31,066 nt of DNA from Stagonosporopsis chrysanthemi (GCA_022560025.1 JAFISE010000275.1:1-31066); one strand, 5' to 3'. Shown: positions 1-11,811, counted from the stretch's first letter. Made by a program: numbers and translations. Notes: generated from the sequence alone by a model not told the origin.

Positions 1-2350
1 CTATATTCTTATCTATATTAAAAGTTAAACTTTAACTATATATAGAAAAGCTTGCTAACTATAATTAAATTAGTGTAGCTAGCTTATAAAACTATTTACT
101 TTCTAATAATTGCCTTAAGATAGTATTAGAGACTAGGCTATTACTTTTAGTCTTAGTACTATTATAGCAGTCTAGATAGTCTAAAAATTCTTAACAGTAA
201 GTATACTTATAATAAACTTTCTACAACTTATCTTAGATCTTATTAGTATATAGCTATAATAACAAACTATAATAATAGTACTTTATAAGTAGTTAGCTTT
301 TATATAGAGTTTAGAATTGTTGCGTAATTAAAAAAAAAAAACTCTAATCTCTACTTATTCTTGTATAGTATTTTAATAACTTTGCACAACCTTTATCTGC
401 TACAGCCTAAATAATATCTAGCTACTTATTACTATTAATACTATTAGTATCTTCTCTAAGCTTACTAGTTATATCTTTTAAAAAATTAAAAAGGTGTCTA
501 TATATAAGCTAGATATATAGAATATAAAGCTTATAGTTCTTACTTAGATAGCTTGTTACAACTTTAAAGTTCTTTAGTATATATGTAATTGCCTAGAGAT
601 AGTGCTACTTAGATGCTCTAAGGCAGAGTTTCTTAAAGTCTTTAAAATCTGCCTTAGCAGTATCTTAATTAGCCTTAAAACTTGTGCCTTTTAGCTAGAT
701 TTCTTGCTTAAGCTATTTATTAATATATAGCTAAAGCTTAACTATATATTTATATATATTATATATAGAATTCTACCTTGTTTTTACGTCTTAAATAACT
801 AACAGGTATTTGCTTGCTAGTAAGTTCTGCTAGGTTACTAAAAACCTCTTAAATTATTAAGGCAATAGATTAATTATAATAACAATAGCCTGCAGCTGTG
901 TCTTTATAAGTATATAATAAATATCTATAATAAAAAAAAGTTTACTTTGTATAAAGAATTAAAGACTAATATATCTGTTTAAATATTTTAAATATAGTAA
1001 TATTGCAGTGTTTCTCTCTGTTCTATTTCTAGAGAAGCTAACAGCTTTAGATAGAATATAATATTCTAAACAACAAGATTAATTACGTGTATAAAGCAAA
1101 GAATAGTATTTTTCTTAGAGCTCTATATATAACTTTCTTTAGCTAGAAGAGCTTTAACTAACTATAATAAAGTACTATTATTACTTGTATTATTATATAT
1201 AATACTAAGCAACCTTTTTATAGTACTTGTACTTTAGAAGACTTATATAACTTTCTTAGCTATAGATATTCTAGTATACCTTCTTTGTATAGGAATAAAA
1301 TCTAGTAGCACTTCTTAAAGCTTTTACTTATTATTAATATAGTATTCTTTAATTACTAGAAAGCTTAGGTAATTACTAGAAGTTTAGGTATTAAGTGCAA
1401 TAGATAGCTTTGTATGTTTACTAAGGTCTTAGAGCTGTGCTACCTTAGCGTCTTTAAATTAATACTTAAATAACGTGCTAAATTTATAACAGCTAGTTAA
1501 CACAGCCTTAGGCTAAAGAAAGCGTATAAACTATTAAAATAATAGCTGCTTAACTATTTAGAATAACTAATTATTATTAATAATAAGCTATATAATTTTC
1601 TTTTTAAAAGCAAGTATTAAGTATACTAGATATAAAATAGTAGCCTGCTAAGATTGTTATTATTATAGTATAGTAGATAGCTAGCTATATAAAGGCGTTC
1701 TAATTTGCAAATAAGTTTAAGACCTTAAGTAATTTAGTATATACTTAGTTCTAATACTTTTTACTATTAGGTGTTGTAATATATACTTATAGTTAAGGTA
1801 ATATAGATATAAATAGCTAGTAAAAGTATAGGCAGCCTTTTTAAATTAAGTCTAGATATATTTAGTATAAGAAGCAGAACCTTATTACAGATATAGTATA
1901 ACAAAATCTCTAGCCTAAGCTGTAGTACTTTACTATCTGTCTTATATAATTAGTATTGCTTTACTCTCTTTACTTTCTTAGAGACTGTACTGCAGTTACT
2001 TTAGTAAGTAAACTAATTGCTAAGTTCTACTTTTTATAGTCTAAAGTGCAATTATTTTAAGGCCCTTAAGATCTTACAGTATACTAGATACTCTATTAGC
2101 TTTGTTGCTAGCTAGAGGTAACAGTATAGCTATAATAATTAAACGTAATAATTAATTACAATATAATATTTTAGTAGAAAAAAAAAACAGTATAGACAGG
2201 TTTAAAGAATATTGCTAAAAGAAAATCTATAAATAATGTATCTAATATTCCTAGCGTCTTTACTTTAATAATCTTTAGATATTATTCCTATAATAAGTTA
2301 AGTATAATTAAAGTTTAAGAGAAATTATTAAGGTCTAAGCTGTTTTAATT
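1..2350 (-). pseudogene. RIP-degraded hAT-superfamily transposase relic
   Basis: Reading leftwards, the minus strand holds pieces of a hAT transposase. At 1171-1206 it reads SIIYNNTSNNST, matching the hAT 'GITTDNASNN' block after RIP-type changes (Gly to Ser, Thr to Ile, Asp to Asn). In the same frame, 1069-1095 reads FIHVINLVV, the conserved 'CxxHVINLVV' block. Around 306-329, in another frame, NYATILNS resembles the later 'ATILDPxxKL' block, so there is a small indel or an intron between them. The catalytic Asp of the first block appears as Asn. Numerous TAA and TAG codons interrupt the frame, all explicable by C-to-T. The C-terminus may leave the window on the left. Outer limits and terminal repeats were not found, so the coordinates are approximate. 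The family call is good; the element is certainly dead. Confidence 0.7.
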
Positions 2351-2691
2351 AGTTGTAATAATCTACTAAGGAGCTAGCGCACTAGACAGCTTATATCTAC
2401 TTGTTATTATTGCTATTATTACTTTTATCTTCTTTATTACTAGCTAAGTCTTCTAAATTACTAAAACTCTTAAAATTAGTTTTCTTTTTCTCTATAAGAG
2501 CTTACTAATACTGCTTATCTGTCTTATACTTATTTAGCATAGCTGCAAAGTATGCCTTTAGCTTAACACTATTATCTTTAAGTTCTTTCTTACACTTATT
2601 ACTATTATTACTTTTAATATAAAGGTTGTCTGCAGTTAGAAGAAGGCTGCTATTGCTTAGATTAGCTAGGTAATTATTAGGCTTATGCTGC

Positions 2692-2738
2692 CTAGTACTA
2701 TTAGTAAATATATATAGTAATTAGATGTAATAACTTAC
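2692..2738 (-). other. Probable 47-nt intron in the Lys/Asn-rich relic
   Basis: On the minus strand this stretch starts GTAAGT, has an ACTAAT branch-like motif about ten bases before the end, and finishes TAG. Removing it joins two coding-like frames in phase (AA plus G gives AAG), which is the main evidence for it. Size and motifs are typical of filamentous ascomycete introns. Confidence 0.55.
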
Positions 2739-3066
2739 TTTTACTTATTATCTAGGCATACAGCTAGACTCTTTAGCAAAAGCTTATTATAAAACTTAAC
2801 CTACTTTTTTTTCTTAGTATTAGAGTTAAAAGTATTAGTTTTTAGCTTCTTAAGACCTTTCTAATACTTTTTTTAGAAGATAATTTTAAAGGCACTACTA
2901 GCACTAAACAGGCGTTTAGCTGCCTAGCTAGTACCTAACTCTTTTTTCTTCTTAACAGCAGTATTAACTTTAAAGATAGATATTAAATAGTTATATATAT
3001 TAATCTTATAATTAATAGCATCTTATTTTTTATAAGCAGTACTAAGCTTATCTTTAAGCTATTCTG

Positions 3067-3114
3067 CTATATTTAGTTAGAATAAAGATATAATAATAAG
3101 ATGTAATAACTAAC
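3067..3114 (-). other. Possible second intron in the Lys/Asn-rich relic
   Basis: The minus strand reads GTTAGT at the 5' end and TTCTAAC followed by TAAATATAG at the 3' end, giving a 48-nt intron (or 51 nt if GTAGTT is the donor). Either length keeps the frame, so the frame does not prove it. Its first 16 bases match those of the 2692-2738 intron at 15 positions. Confidence 0.3.
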
Positions 3115-3500
3115 TACTCTTGCAAATATTATAGCAAGTCTAGTTAAGATCTTCCTTAGCTTATTACTAGATCTTAGTCTTTTGTTTAGCAGTGCTAGCT
3201 ATATAAGTTGCTACTGTCTTTAGTTTTTTAAAAAGCTAATATTTTGCTGCGCAGTTAGTATTGCAGGCTTTGCTAATAGCTGCTTCTTTTTTATTGTAAA
3301 GTAAAGCTCTAGTTCTCTACTAGATTGTGCAGGTAGAATTGCTAAGCTAGCTCTTAAAAGAGAATATTAAATTAGTAGAGTAGCTATTCTTAGATCTACC
3401 TTAGCTGCGCTAATTAAAGATATAGCAAAGCTTAGCTTCTTAAGTTGCAAAGCTCTATTATAATTAGCTTTAGTAATATAATAAGTAGCTGTAATAATTA

Positions 3501-4260
3501 CGTTAATAAGACTGTTTTATTCTTCTAGTTTAAAGCAATCTAGAATGTACAAACTACTAGTAAAAGCAGGTAGCTTAGGCTTATCTTTTTACTTAATATA
3601 GAGTAGTTAAACGTCTTCTATAAAGTCTATAGCTGTAATAATAGTACACAAAATTATATATAAGTATAGTAGTTATTATAGTTAAGTTACTAACTAGTCA
3701 CTAGTTTGTAGCTTTGTTTTTTTAAGCTAAGTAGCCTGTGCGCTGTAAGTAAATAAAAACACGCTTAAATTATAAGACTCTTATACTTGTAGTTTGTATA
3801 TCTATGCTGTAAAACATTAAATTAACTAGAAAATAGTATTATTAAAAAGCACGTCTTGTGTTTAATAATATAGTAATTTATTACAGTTATCTATTATAGT
3901 AATAGCTAGCAAGTTAGCTATAAAGCTATCTCTACTTGTAGATTTTTTAAGCTAGGCTGTACTCTACCTACTCTACTATCTAATAATTATTAACTCTAGC
4001 TATATATTTAGAGAACTTACTTAATTAAAGTTAAATCTATCTTAAAATAAGCTTATTTAAAAGTACTTAGTTAGTTATATATATAGAAATAATTATTACA
4101 GTTAGTTATTATAAGTATAGCTGTGCACTAAGCTATAGAGCTGTAAAGCCTAATAAACTTACTATAACTGTAAGATATTTATAAAATATCTATTTGTCTA
4201 TTTATATCTACTATCTACTTACTACCTACAACCTATCTATTGCTTTGTACAACTACTACT
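3501..4260. other. AT-rich region without recognised gene
   Basis: About 760 bp of RIP-type AT-rich DNA. I see no continuous coding frame. It precedes the H3-like relic and probably contains that gene's former upstream region. The last bases before its presumed start, CTACTACTATACTACTAAAG, look like a mutated start context in which ATG has become ATA. Confidence 0.35.
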
Positions 4261-4817
4261 ATACTACTAAAGTTTAAGAATATTAAGAACAAAGCTAGTA
4301 TACAGGCTGTTACTTAAAAGCTAAAAGCTAAGCTTTTTACTATAAAAGCTGCCTACAAATTGCTTCTATCTACTAAACTTACTTATAAGCCTTAGTGCTA
4401 TAAGCTTAGTAGTAAGTTATTATAAGCTATTATTATAGAACTATTTTAATTCTCTATAGCTGTTACTCTTTGTAAAATCTATTACTACTAGAAAGGTAGT
4501 AAACTTCTTCTTTGCAAGCTACTATTTGCGCGCCTTGTTTGTAAAATTACACAGTATATCTAGGTAATAAGCAACACTTGTTTCTAATGCTCTATAATTA
4601 AAGCTATTTAAAAAGTAAGTAAAGCTTTCTTAGTAGAATATTTTAAAAGTATATATATTTGCAAATATAATTTAATATAGGTGCTAATATTATTAGATCT
4701 TAACCTAAACACTGTATATATAAAGAAGGTTACTATTTAGTAGAAAGATTCTAAGCTAGCTTTTTAATACTATAATAAGCTTAATACTTTTAGTAGTAGT
4801 AAAATATTATTTAGCTA
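4261..4817 (+). pseudogene. RIP-mutated histone H3-family gene, CenH3 (CENP-A)-like
   Basis: Frame starting at 4261 (ATG apparently mutated to ATA). About 64 codons of Lys/Ala-rich tail precede a histone H3 fold. From 4453 the residues AVTLCKIYYY-stop-K align with the H3 alphaN helix TVALREIRRYQK, nearly all differences being RIP-type. KLLLCKLLFARLVCKI (4501-4548) aligns with the helix-1 block LLxxKLPFARLVREI. AFLVEYFKN follows, then after a 48-nt intron VYIKKVTI and KD.KLA, matching IHAKRVTI and KDIQLA. Between KI (REI) and AFLV there are 25 residues, where canonical H3 has 23. That two-residue longer loop 1, with AFLV and FARLV, points to centromeric H3 rather than H3. It would have been a nucleosome protein at the centromere. 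In-frame stops replace expected Gln. The histone identity is strong, the CenH3 assignment good, and the 5' and 3' limits approximate. Confidence 0.8.
4649..4696 (+). other. Intron in the CenH3-like relic
   Basis: A 48-nt intron: GTATAT donor, TGCTAAT branch motif, ATTATTAG acceptor. Splicing joins F-K-N to L-N-L-N-T-V-Y, giving exactly the length of the H3 segment FEDTNLCAIH. Its presence shows the relic is a genomic copy, not a reverse-transcribed one. Confidence 0.65.
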
Positions 4818-5239
4818 ATTAGTGTATATATTTATATTCTAACTCTAATTTTCTAAGTATATTTATAAAGAGTAATTATAAACTCTTTCTAAACTAATAA
4901 TTATATAATATAATAACTTGCTATAATAATAATTCTTTATAATTCTAATATCTAATAGAGTTATTTTCTTAAAAAATAATAGATTTAGAATCTTGTAAAT
5001 CTTTTCTATATATAGTTAGAGTTAGTAAAGCTAGTTTTTAGTATATTTTTTAGTAACTCTAACTTAACTCTTACTCTAAGTAGAGACAACCTAACTCTTA
5101 CCTACTTAGTATTAACTTAGCACAGGTAGAGGTTAGATAGAGGTTAAGTACTATTACATACTACCTTGACTCCTACCTAACCTCTACCTATTTACTAGCC
5201 TATACTAGCGTGCTTTATTAATTCTACAAAGAAAGTAAA
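4818..5239. other. AT-rich spacer with an inverted repeat
   Basis: No coding frame recognised. It lies between the H3-like relic and the C-terminal end of the Fot1-like transposase, so one end of that transposon should be here. The inverted repeat at 5124-5189 is the only structure I see. Confidence 0.35.
5124..5189. repeat. Imperfect inverted repeat, possible transposon end structure
   Basis: AGGTAGAGGTTAG at 5124-5136 is the reverse complement of CTAACCTCTACCT at 5177-5189, and the similarity extends imperfectly inwards. It lies just beyond the 3' end of the Fot1-like transposase, so it could be part of that element's subterminal region. The opposite end is not in the window, so this cannot be tested here. 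Confidence 0.4.
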
Positions 5240-6235
5240 ACACTACTTTACTATAATACTCTTTAGATTTCTAGAAGTTAAGAGCTTTACTCTTCTTTTT
5301 ATACTTCTTCTAAGTCTTAAGAACCTTTTTTAAGACTACTTTCTTATAGTAGAGTAGCTAGTTTTAGACTAAGATATAGTAGAAAGAGTAGCTAATCTTC
5401 TTTAGCTTCTTACTACTCTTATTCTTAGCTACTTTGCGCAGTAAGGTCTTAATTTTAAGCTAATCTTTGCTAGAATAAGTTAAAGAAGAGCTTCTGCTAG
5501 TATTAAAGGCCTAGAGAAAAGGCTTAGCAAAGTAGTAAAGGATAATATTAGGTTAAAAGAGTACTATTTCTATTGCTTTAAAAGACTTAAGTATTAGCCT
5601 CTAAGTAAATGTACTTATTTAGGCCTTGCAGAATAGGTAAAAGAAGTTACTTTTTTTAATTACTAATAGTCTCTAGCTATTATAGAGGTGTATTATAAGC
5701 TCTTTTAAATACGCAGTTAAAAAAAGCTTAAACAATACTATATCTAACAGCTGTAGTATATAAGTTAAGTAAAAAAAAAGAATAAGTAAAAGTATTTTAT
5801 TTTAATTATAGTAGTTAATAAAGTCTATTATTATATAAAATCTATAGCTGTTAAAGATTAAAAAATACTACTTTTTTTACGCGTTAGTCTTAGTAAAGTA
5901 ATTAAACACCTATTAAAGCTAGGCAAGGCCTATATTATTATTAGTCTAGCTAGTAAGTAAAAAGAAAATAAGTATATTATGTACCTCTAGCTCTATTTCT
6001 TTTACTTAGCTTAATTATAGAGTACTATTAGTAGAGTTGTAAAAAAGACCTAGTAGTAGTGCTGTCTTATTACTGTATATACAGGCTAGCAGTATTACTT
6101 ATACCTAATTACTATCTTAAAGTAATACTTTAACTTCTTTCTTTTCTTATATCTACTTACTAAATATATATTTTATCTTAGTAGTAATCTTAATTATATA
6201 GCTCTTCTTATCTATATTATATATATAGCAGCTAT
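5240..6235 (-). pseudogene. Fot1/Pogo-type DDE transposase relic, catalytic domain to C-terminus
   Basis: Minus-strand frame of a Tc1/mariner-superfamily transposase of the fungal Fot1/Pogo type, read right to left. YNIDKKSY near 6215 corresponds to YNMDEKGF (first catalytic Asp kept). LLACIYSNKTAL corresponds to LLACICADGTAL. NNNIGLA corresponds to DNDIGLAW. FNSYRFY corresponds to the DGHxSH block that carries the second catalytic Asp, here Asn. At 5742-5771 YLTYILQLLD becomes the family motif HSTHILQPLD if four C-to-T changes are reversed. A Lys-rich C-terminal tail follows towards 5240. Most other differences are also RIP-type transitions. The N-terminal half is not adjacent: it continues at 22052 and again at 30760, because two Gypsy elements interrupt it. 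The protein would cut and rejoin transposon ends, but this copy is dead. Confidence 0.85.
6231..6235. repeat. Left target-site duplication of element A1 (GCTAT)
   Basis: GCTAT directly precedes the A1 5' LTR and recurs at 22047-22051 directly after the 3' LTR, the 5-bp duplication expected of a Gypsy integrase. Confidence 0.85.
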
Positions 6236-6449
6236 TGTTACAGGATTTCTTTCTAATACTCTTTAGCCCTACCTTAAGCACACTTAGGCTAAGAGCTAGG
6301 CTGCGCACAGGCCTCCTATATATATACTTCTATTAAATCTAAAGGCTTATACCTTAAGGATTTGTCTAATATCTAAATATAACCTTAATTTAGCTTTAAA
6401 GCTATCTTATCTACTTTAAGTCTAATTACTTACTTATAGTAACCTTATA
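6236..6449 (+). repeat. 5' LTR of element A1
   Basis: 214 bp, from TGTTACAGG to CCTTATA (CA end mutated to TA). Aligns without gaps to the A1 3' LTR and both A2 LTRs. Contains a TATATATA tract that would be the sense promoter. Confidence 0.9.
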
Positions 6450-6527
6450 ATTTAAATCCTTTCTATTTCTTCTTAGAAGAGGCAGTTAACTTGTAACTTA
6501 GAGTAGATTACTAGCTACGTGTTAACA

Positions 6528-7802
6528 ATAGCTAGAAGACATTGTACCCTCTAGAGCGCAACACAGAGCGCAAGAAACGTACTTTTTAATAACTTTAGGA
6601 CAACCTTAGAAATATGTTGCAACAATACTAATTATAAAGACAACACTCTAGTAGATATATTAAGCAATAGAAATTTTGCGCCTATTAATACAAGAGCAAC
6701 AACGCTCTTAGTATACTTAAGGAGGCATAAGAGCTAAAAAGAAGCAGTAAGCTTCTAAGTAATAGTTATAAAAAGACTAGATACCTTAGAAGAAGCAGAG
6801 CTTTGTAATACACTAATTGCTAAGATTAAGCTATAATAAAAGCAACTTAATTGCGCAGTAGCAATAATAAAAAAAGCCTAGGGCAGACAGACTTTAAGCT
6901 ATAGCTAGCTAGCCTTTAACAAGGCTAGGTAGCTTATATAGATATTAAACAACGTCTAGCTAAAGCTAAAGCTAGGTACAGAGAAAATGTCTCTAACCTC
7001 CTAGTAAGTTAACTAGTAGGTAAAAGATATTAAGACAGTGTTTTAGTATACTTAAATACTAAAAGACTCTGTTACTTACACCTACTAGATTATAAGTACT
7101 ATATAGTTTAGTACTTACAAAGAATTAATCTAATAATAGATTACTAAGAGATTAATCTAAACATAAGCTAAGCTCTGTATAGTAGAGGAATAGCTAGTCT
7201 AAGATCCTATCTTTACTTGTTACAAGAACTACTAGAAGTTCTTTAAGATTAAGTAGAAGAAAAAAGACTCTGTAAACTTATTTCTTATACTACTTAGTTA
7301 AAGAAAGTCTCTACTACTATACAGCTTCTTTAAGTTTAATAATAGTACAAAGAACTATAAGTTTAAGATAGTATTTATCTAGAGTAAAATCTTAAAGCTA
7401 TTACAGAAGAAAATCTAATATAATAGCGCACTAGAGTATATCTAAGAGTAGTCTAAGTTTAAAAAAGCCTTTTGCAACGCAGAAACTGCTATAAGACTGT
7501 TAAAAGCTACTTTAGAAAAGTCTAACTAATAACTAATAAAGAAGTATAGCTCTAGTTTTCTATCTAGGTATAAGTTTAAATACTAGAACAGCTGTAAGAA
7601 TACTCTAGCTTGTAGTAAACCTAGCACTGTTCTAAAAGAGCTCTAACAGCTACTTATAGCTCTAGTATAGAACTCTAGGCGCTAGATATTATAAGGCAGC
7701 AGAAACTAGTCCTAACTAAAAGATTACTATAAACTGCACTAGAAAAACTAAGACTATAAGAACAGCTAACTAAAGCAGAACTAGAGAAAAAGAAAGCTCT
7801 AG
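6528..7802 (+). pseudogene. gag of element A1, RIP-destroyed
   Basis: Colinear with the A2 gag (offset 15947). It would have encoded the structural protein of the virus-like particle. The start codon has become ATA (6528-6530) and many Gln and Trp codons are stops. The GGGAAAA run proposed as a frameshift site in A2 is GAGAAAA here. Nothing functional remains. Confidence 0.75.
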
Positions 7803-10233
7803 TAGCAAACCTATTCTAACTACTACTAGAGCTAGATTCTAATAGGAAGAAGACCTATATTACAGTAATAGTATACTTACAAGTACCTAGCAGCGCCTTT
7901 AAAACACTCTAAGCCTTGTATAATTTAAGTACTAAGCTAAATCTTACTAATAGAGTAAGTTTAGAAGAGACAAATATTGTACTCTATAGTAATATAAAGA
8001 AACTAATAGCTACTACTGTTAATAACAAGTAACTATAGATTTATAGGTTCTACTAGCTAACTATAAACTGCTTTAACAGTGCAGGTACTATAAAGTAAGT
8101 AAGACTAAAAACCTTTTAGACAGCTAACTTCTACAGGTATAACCTTATTCTAAAGTACTTATAGCTTGCAAAGGTAGACTTATATATCTATTTTGCTAAA
8201 AGAACGTTTATATAGTATATTAATAGAATAAAAAAAGTCTTTATTACTTTTATCTAAGAACTATTTAATAACCTAAGCCTAGGTAAGCAACTATATTTGC
8301 TTTACTTATAGGCCCTGCGTAGGACTAAGAGTTAGCTAGGCACTCTTTAGCTGCGCCTTAACTTAGTACGCTGTTAACGCAACTTAGACTTTCTTTACTA
8401 AGATAACTACTTTTAGTTAGTCTCTGTAGTACTAAAAGAGTATATAGTAGGTATTATTCTTATTCTAGGTTGTAAAGAGTCTTTAGCAGACTACAACAAG
8501 GACGTACCTTAGGTTCTACCTAAAGATAATAAGCTTAATAAAGACAAACTCTGTTTTATACTACTAAAGCTCTACTATAAGTAGTACGCTTTTAGCAAAT
8601 ATTAATTAAAAGTACTGCCTCTTTACTAAGAGTATAATTACTCTATTAATATTATAAAGAGTGTAAAAGTGCTAAATCTCTTAATATACAACCTTTCTTG
8701 CAAAGAACTAGATATCTTTTAAGAATACCTTAACACAGCACAGGAGAAGGAGTAGATTAGACTAAGTAAGTCTCTAGCTAGTACTTTAATCTTGTTTATT
8801 CTAAAGGCTAACAGTACTATAAGACTGTGTGTAAACTACTAAGAATTAAATAAGGTAACAATTAAGAATTGCTACCTAATTCTCTTAGTTAGTAAGATGC
8901 TTAATAGACTATTAAAGGCGCAGGTTTTTACTAAGCTAGATCTATATAATACCTATTATAAGCTCTAGATTAAAAAAGGTAATAAGTAGAAGACTGTGTT
9001 TAAAATACAATATAAGCACTTTAAGTACCTAGTTATACCTTTTAGGTTAGCTAACACCTTAGTAACTTTCTAGTTGTATATTTATAGAGCCTTAGGAGGC
9101 CTGCTTAATTAGACTTGCATAGTATACTTAGACAATATCTTAATCTACTTAGAGAACCTAGAAGATTACAATTGTTACGTTAAAGAGGTACTTAACTGTT
9201 TAGTTAAGTAGAGCCTATTTGCTAAAGTAAGTAAGTACTCCTTCTTAACAGAGTCTGTTAAGTTTCTAGGCTTTATTGTTATGCTTAAAGGCATAGTAAT
9301 AGACTTAGAAAGAGTGTGCACTATTACAGAGTAGCCTAAGCCTAAAAGCTATAAAGATATCTAAGTATTTCTTAGCTTTGCAAACTTTTATAAAAGGTTT
9401 ATATACAATTACTTTAGTATTATACAACTGCTAGTAGACTATATAACAGCTGCCTAAAACCTAGAGCTAGACTAAGAGAGACTTAATCTCTAGAAGAAAA
9501 AAGTAAAGTTAAAGAAGAAAATATATAAAGGCCTAACTAAATAGTATAGACTATAGAGCTAGCTTAAGAACGTCTGTGCAGCGTTCCTTAATATTAAGGC
9601 TTAGTTTACTAAGGCTTTAGTGCTTTAGTACTTTAACTCTGCAAAGCTAATTATAGTTCTTACAGACGTATTAGATTTTGCTATAGCAGCTATACTGCTG
9701 CAGCTACAGACGTCTAAGCTAATAACTAAGAGTTACTAGAAGCTAGTAGTGTTCTAAAGCAAGAAGTTCTAGAGACTAGCAGTAAGATAGTATACTTATA
9801 ATAAGGAACTGTTAGCAATTGTGTTAGTATTCTAGTAGTAGAGGTAATACCTTAAGCACGCTGCGTTTACAATCTAAGTACTTTCTAATTATAACAATCT
9901 AAAGTACTTTATAATAATAAAGAAGCTCTTTTTAAAACAGGCCTGTTAAGTAAAAGAGCTATCTAGATTTAACTTTAAAGTTAAATACAAACCTAGACCT
10001 AAGAATATAGCAGACAGCTTTTTAAAGCATCCTAACTATACTTAGAGTATAGTTATTAGAGAGCAGCAAGCGTTAAGAGATGCTATACTACCTACTCTCT
10101 AGCAGAAGCTTTAAATATAGACTCTTATAAAGTCTATAGCTTATAGCATAGTATAAGCTGTGTAGAGTGCTAACTACCTTAAAGAAGTACTAAGGGCAAT
10201 CTGTTAATACTCTAAAGATACTTCTATAATTCT

Positions 10234-10465
10234 GCTACCTAAAGGTATAAGTTTAGAAGATAGTATAATACTGCTTGTAAGTATAAGTTTAGAGTACTTT
10301 TTACTACCTAAAGGTATAAGTTTAGAATATACTATACTACTTAAAGGTACAAGTTTAAAAGAAAGTACAACGCTGCCTATAAATATAAGTTTAGTATACT
10401 CTTTACTGCTTAGAGGTATAAGTTTAGAGTTAGTAACTTTGCTGCTTGTAGGTATAAGTTTAGGG
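10234..10465 (+). repeat. Tandem repeat in the A1 pol linker (RIP-decayed)
   Basis: Decayed counterpart of the A2 repeat at 26181-26412. Units read like GGTATAAGTTTAG where A2 has GGYGTGAGTTYAG, and the 33/36-bp spacing is unchanged. Confidence 0.8.
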
Positions 10466-11811
10466 CACAGCAGCATTGTCCCTGCAGATATCTACTAGCA
10501 GCAGTCTAGTTCTAGAAGTGCGCCTTTCTTAGCTCTTAACTAGCTTTTTATAGATTATAGCAATTAGAGTTAATCTAATTTATCTAAAGTTTAAGAAACA
10601 GACTTTAATATTACAGCAGCTCTTTTTTATAGCCTAGACAGTTAAGTTAGTACTCTTATATACTTTGTAAATATAGCTATATAAAGAGAGACTGTATACA
10701 CTTTAAAGGCCTTAGAACGTCTTTTTAATTTTATTAGACAGGTTTAGAAACAAGATAAGGCCTTTTCTAAGAACAAGTTACTAACGTGCTAAGAAGTAAG
10801 CAGAGTAGGTAAGAGACAGTATTATTAGCAAATTAACTCTAATAGTATCTTGTGTAAGAGTAAGAAAGTATAGATTTCTAAGAATACAACTCTTTGTAAA
10901 ACTATCTTTTTAAAGAATTATAATAACTTTATAAAGAGTTATTTTAATATAAAGAAGACTGTTAAGGTTCTAAAATAAAAGTACTACTAGCTTTAGTTAA
11001 CTAGAGACGTAAAGAAGTATATTTATAAGTGCCTAGCTTGTTAACTAAACAAGATCTAAAGACACAAGCTTTAAAAACTACTATTACCTTTTTTTATACC
11101 TAATATAGCTTAGTATTACTTTTTCTTTAACTTTGTTACAGATCTACTTATATCTAAAGATACTAGAAAGAATAAGTATAACTTAATATTAGTCTTTGTA
11201 GACTAGTTTAGTAAGTACGTCTAATACTTTCTTAGAACTAAGACAATTACAGCCTAGAGCCTAGCTAAGCTACTGCTAGAACAGTGTTTCCTGCTACAAG
11301 GCCTGCTAGACACTCTGCTGTTAGATTAAGGTTCTATCTTTACTAGCTAGTTCTAGTCTAATATATACTACTACCTTAAGATAGTCTACTATCTTAGTAC
11401 AGCCTTCTATCTCTAGACAGACAGCTAGACAGAACAGTAAAACTAAGAGCTTAAGATATACCTTTATATCTATATAAACTACTAATAAGACAACTAGGTA
11501 GACTTTTTACTATATATAGAGTACACATATAACTTAAAGCTTTATACAGCTTATAGTAAGTCTCTTATTAAGGTTGCCTATAGTGTTAATCCTAAAGACT
11601 TTAACAGAGTGCTAGATAAGTATTAGTTATACTAACTGCCTGCTAACTAAGACAGGGACATAAAGGCCCTAGAGCTGTAATAGTAAGTTACTAGGCGCCT
11701 TATACATTAGCATAAAGCTTAGGCTATAGCAAAGAAGATTTTAAAGTACGCTTAACAGAGCTAAGCTTATTAGTACAACTCTAAGAGATCTAAACAATAC
11801 TTTGTAAAAAG

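Larger units (their letters stand above)
2398..3500 (-). pseudogene. Unrecognised Lys/Asn-rich spliced gene relic
   Basis: I do not recognise this gene. One minus-strand frame runs from about 3350 to 2739 with only TAA and TAG stops (no TGA), as expected for a RIP-mutated gene. It then shifts frame exactly across a good intron (2692-2738) and continues to about 2398. The product would be rich in Lys, Asn, Ser and Leu. Many Asn were probably Asp and many Ser probably Gly, so the C-terminus was likely acidic (Asp/Glu/Lys tail near 2400-2460). A second possible intron lies at 3067-3114. It sits between the hAT relic and the H3-like relic and could be an accessory gene of a transposon or a captured host gene. 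The start is not determined. Confidence 0.4.

Noticed and set aside
6231..6235. GCTAT before the A1 LTR read as part of the element, since internal sequence of A also ends in CTAT before the 3' LTR
   Set aside because: GCTAT also follows the 3' LTR, and the Fot1 frame joins correctly with one copy, so it is a target duplication. The resemblance is probably chance.
1..6235. tRNA, rRNA or CRISPR features in the AT-rich flank
   Set aside because: No cloverleaf, rRNA-like sequence or regularly spaced repeat was seen.
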